Part shown: in pieces, positions 12,601-13,834 of the stretch | Layout: every line of letters starts with the position of its first letter | Numbering within the stretch: the first letter of the stretch is position 1 | Position numbers and translations under genes: made by a program | Assembly: GCA_964637655.1 (NCBI GenBank) | Contig: CAZWUZ010000072.1 | Location: 1-13,834, forward strand | Origin: CAZWUZ01 sp964637655 [NCBI: uncultured bacterium] | Lineage (GTDB): Bacteria > DAOPZR01 | DNA length: 13,834 bases | Reading direction: 5' to 3' | The notes under the pieces: generated by a model | What the model was told of the DNA's origin: nothing | Database searches by the model: none | What the model saw: the letters and a program-made list of their open reading frames with translations, nothing else

Positions 12601-13834
12601 TCAGTAATTCCGGTTGTACAGCCGCGCCACGGCGGCTGCGTCCAATTTTTCATCAAGGAACTTTGCGCTGTCGAACCGCGCGAGGCGCTCGTTGCTGCGC
12701 CGCCGCGCGATGCGCTGGATGTTGAGCAGGTGCCGCGCGGTGATGTTGTCGGTGGTGATGTTGTTGCCCCCCGTGCCGCAGCCGAGGGTGAATGACGGGT
12801 GCAGGGTGTTGAACAGTCCCCCCACCGCCCCCTGTGACGACGGGGTGTTGACGACGATGCGCCCGGCGTTCATCACCTGCGCGAAGGCGCGGATGCGCTC
12901 GCTGTCGTTGGAGAAAATGCTCACCGTGTGCCCGATGCCGCCGAAAAAGTTGAGTTCGACGCACAACTTGACCGCGGCATCGTAGTTTGCCGCCTCGTAC
13001 CAGGCGATGACCGGGGCGAGCACCTCGGCGGAGAGCGGGTGGTCGCGCCCGACGCCCGTCTGCGGGGCGATGAGCAGGCGCGTCCCTTCCGGCACGCTGA
13101 TCCCCGCCAGCTGCGCGATGGCGGCCACGGACTTGCCGACGATGGCCGGGTTCATCACGTGCGTCTGCGGGTCGAGCGCGACCGCCGCCACCTTCGCCGC
13201 GTCGGCGTCCGGCAGGAAGTAGCCGCCCTGTTTTTCGAATTCCTTGCGCGCCGCCAGCGCGTTCGCCTTCTCGACGATGATTGCCTGTTCGCTGGCGCAG
13301 ACCGTGCCGTTGTCAAACGTCTTGGAGAGCAGAATCGACTCGACGGCGAACGGCACGTCGGCGCTCTTCTCGATGTAGGCGGGCACGTTCCCGGCGCCGA
13401 CCCCGAGCGCCGGCTTGCCCGACGAGTAGGCCGCCTTGACCATGGCGCTCCCCCCCGTGGCGAGCACCAGCGCCAGCGCGGGATGCCCCATCAGTTCCGC
13501 CATCTCATCGCGCGACCAGTCGGGCGCCCACTGCACGCAGTCGTCGGGCGCATCCGCCTTGAGTGCCGCGAGGTAGCAGAGCTTGGCCGCCTCGATGGAG
13601 CACTTCGCCGCCCGCGGGTGCGGGCTGATGATGATCGGGTTGCGCGTCTTGAGCGCGATCATGATCTTGAAGATGACGGTCGAGGTCGGGTTGGTCGTCG
13701 GGATGACGGCGAAGATCGGGCCGAGCGGCTGCGCGATCTCGGTGATGCCGCTCACCGGGTCGTCACTGACGATGCCGACCGTCTTCAGCGCGCGGATGTC
13801 CTCGTGCACGAACTGCGAGGCGACGACGTTCTTG
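12601..13834 (-). CDS. Acetaldehyde dehydrogenase (CoA-acylating), 5' end outside the window
   Basis: At least 410 residues are visible; the N-terminus (perhaps 70-80 residues) lies beyond the right edge, so the in-frame GTG at 13809 is not the start. The protein converts acetaldehyde, CoA and NAD+ to acetyl-CoA and NADH, or the reverse. Evidence: the NPTSTVIFK and ISPHPRA segments, the nucleotide-binding stretch VKAAYSSGKPALGVGAGN, the catalytic Cys in DNGTVCASEQ (visible residue 179), and NTPSSQGAVGG near the C-terminus. It resembles the dehydrogenase half of AdhE but stops where AdhE continues into its iron alcohol dehydrogenase domain, so it is a standalone enzyme. Substrate length (acetaldehyde or propionaldehyde) is uncertain. 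It is upstream in the same direction as the STAS and GHKL genes, 12 nt from the former, and its promoter is outside the window. Confidence 0.92.
   Translation of the reverse strand, partial: KNVVASQFVHEDIRALKTVGIVSDDPVSGITEIAQPLGPIFAVIPTTNPTSTVIFKIMIALKTRNPIIISPHPRAAKCSIEAAKLCYLAALKADAPDDCVQWAPDWSRDEMAELMGHPALALVLATGGSAMVKAAYSSGKPALGVGAGNVPAYIEKSADVPFAVESILLSKTFDNGTVCASEQAIIVEKANALAARKEFEKQGGYFLPDADAAKVAAVALDPQTHVMNPAIVGKSVAAIAQLAGISVPEGTRLLIAPQTGVGRDHPLSAEVLAPVIAWYEAANYDAAVKLCVELNFFGGIGHTVSIFSNDSERIRAFAQVMNAGRIVVNTPSSQGAVGGLFNTLHPSFTLGCGTGGNNITTDNITARHLLNIQRIARRRSNERLARFDSAKFLDEKLDAAAVARLYNRNY

Overview
The window is GC-rich and gene-dense. It suggests a high-GC, probably anaerobic bacterium with molybdenum hydroxylases and a CoA-acylating aldehyde dehydrogenase. 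The 181-residue protein at 5402-5947 recalls conserved proteins I associate with the Planctomycetes/Verrucomicrobia/Lentisphaerae (PVC) group. That lineage guess is weak because no phylogenetic marker is present.

Layout: (1) 1-1110 holds the tail of a possible Hpt-type domain on the plus strand, convergent with a class I SAM methyltransferase on the minus strand. (2) 1111-1402 is a divergent intergenic region with a 38-bp repeat in two copies and a good sigma70-type promoter. (3) 1403-5040 is a tightly overlapping operon for a three-subunit xanthine-dehydrogenase-family enzyme, in the order FAD, 2Fe-2S, molybdopterin subunit. (4) 5041-5401 is non-coding and full of hairpins, ending in a strong intrinsic-terminator structure. 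(5) 5402-5947 encodes a conserved protein of unknown function with an SH3/Tudor-like start. (6) A near-consensus promoter at 5948-5977 drives a second molybdenum hydroxylase operon: a YgfM-type FAD subunit and an XdhD-type fused 2Fe-2S/Mo subunit. A GIY-YIG nuclease with a RAMA-like C-terminus follows 3 nt later (to 10424). (7) The minus strand from 13834 to 10487 is a second transcription unit: an acetylating aldehyde dehydrogenase (5' end outside the window), a STAS-domain protein, and a MutL/MORC-like GHKL ATPase whose start overlaps the STAS stop.

The two oxidoreductase operons encode complete electron paths (Mo site, two 2Fe-2S clusters, FAD) and look like distant paralogues with different subunit fusion states. 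Neither substrate can be fixed from sequence. Both fit the group often linked to purine or other N-heterocycle hydroxylation with a labile selenium ligand. No Mo-cofactor maturation gene (xdhC/coxI type, selenium genes) lies in the window.

The least explained part is the right side: a STAS protein translationally coupled to a MORC/HSP90-like ATPase, facing a nuclease with a domain known from restriction systems. It could be a new regulatory or genome-defence module, but the sequence alone does not prove a functional link between them.
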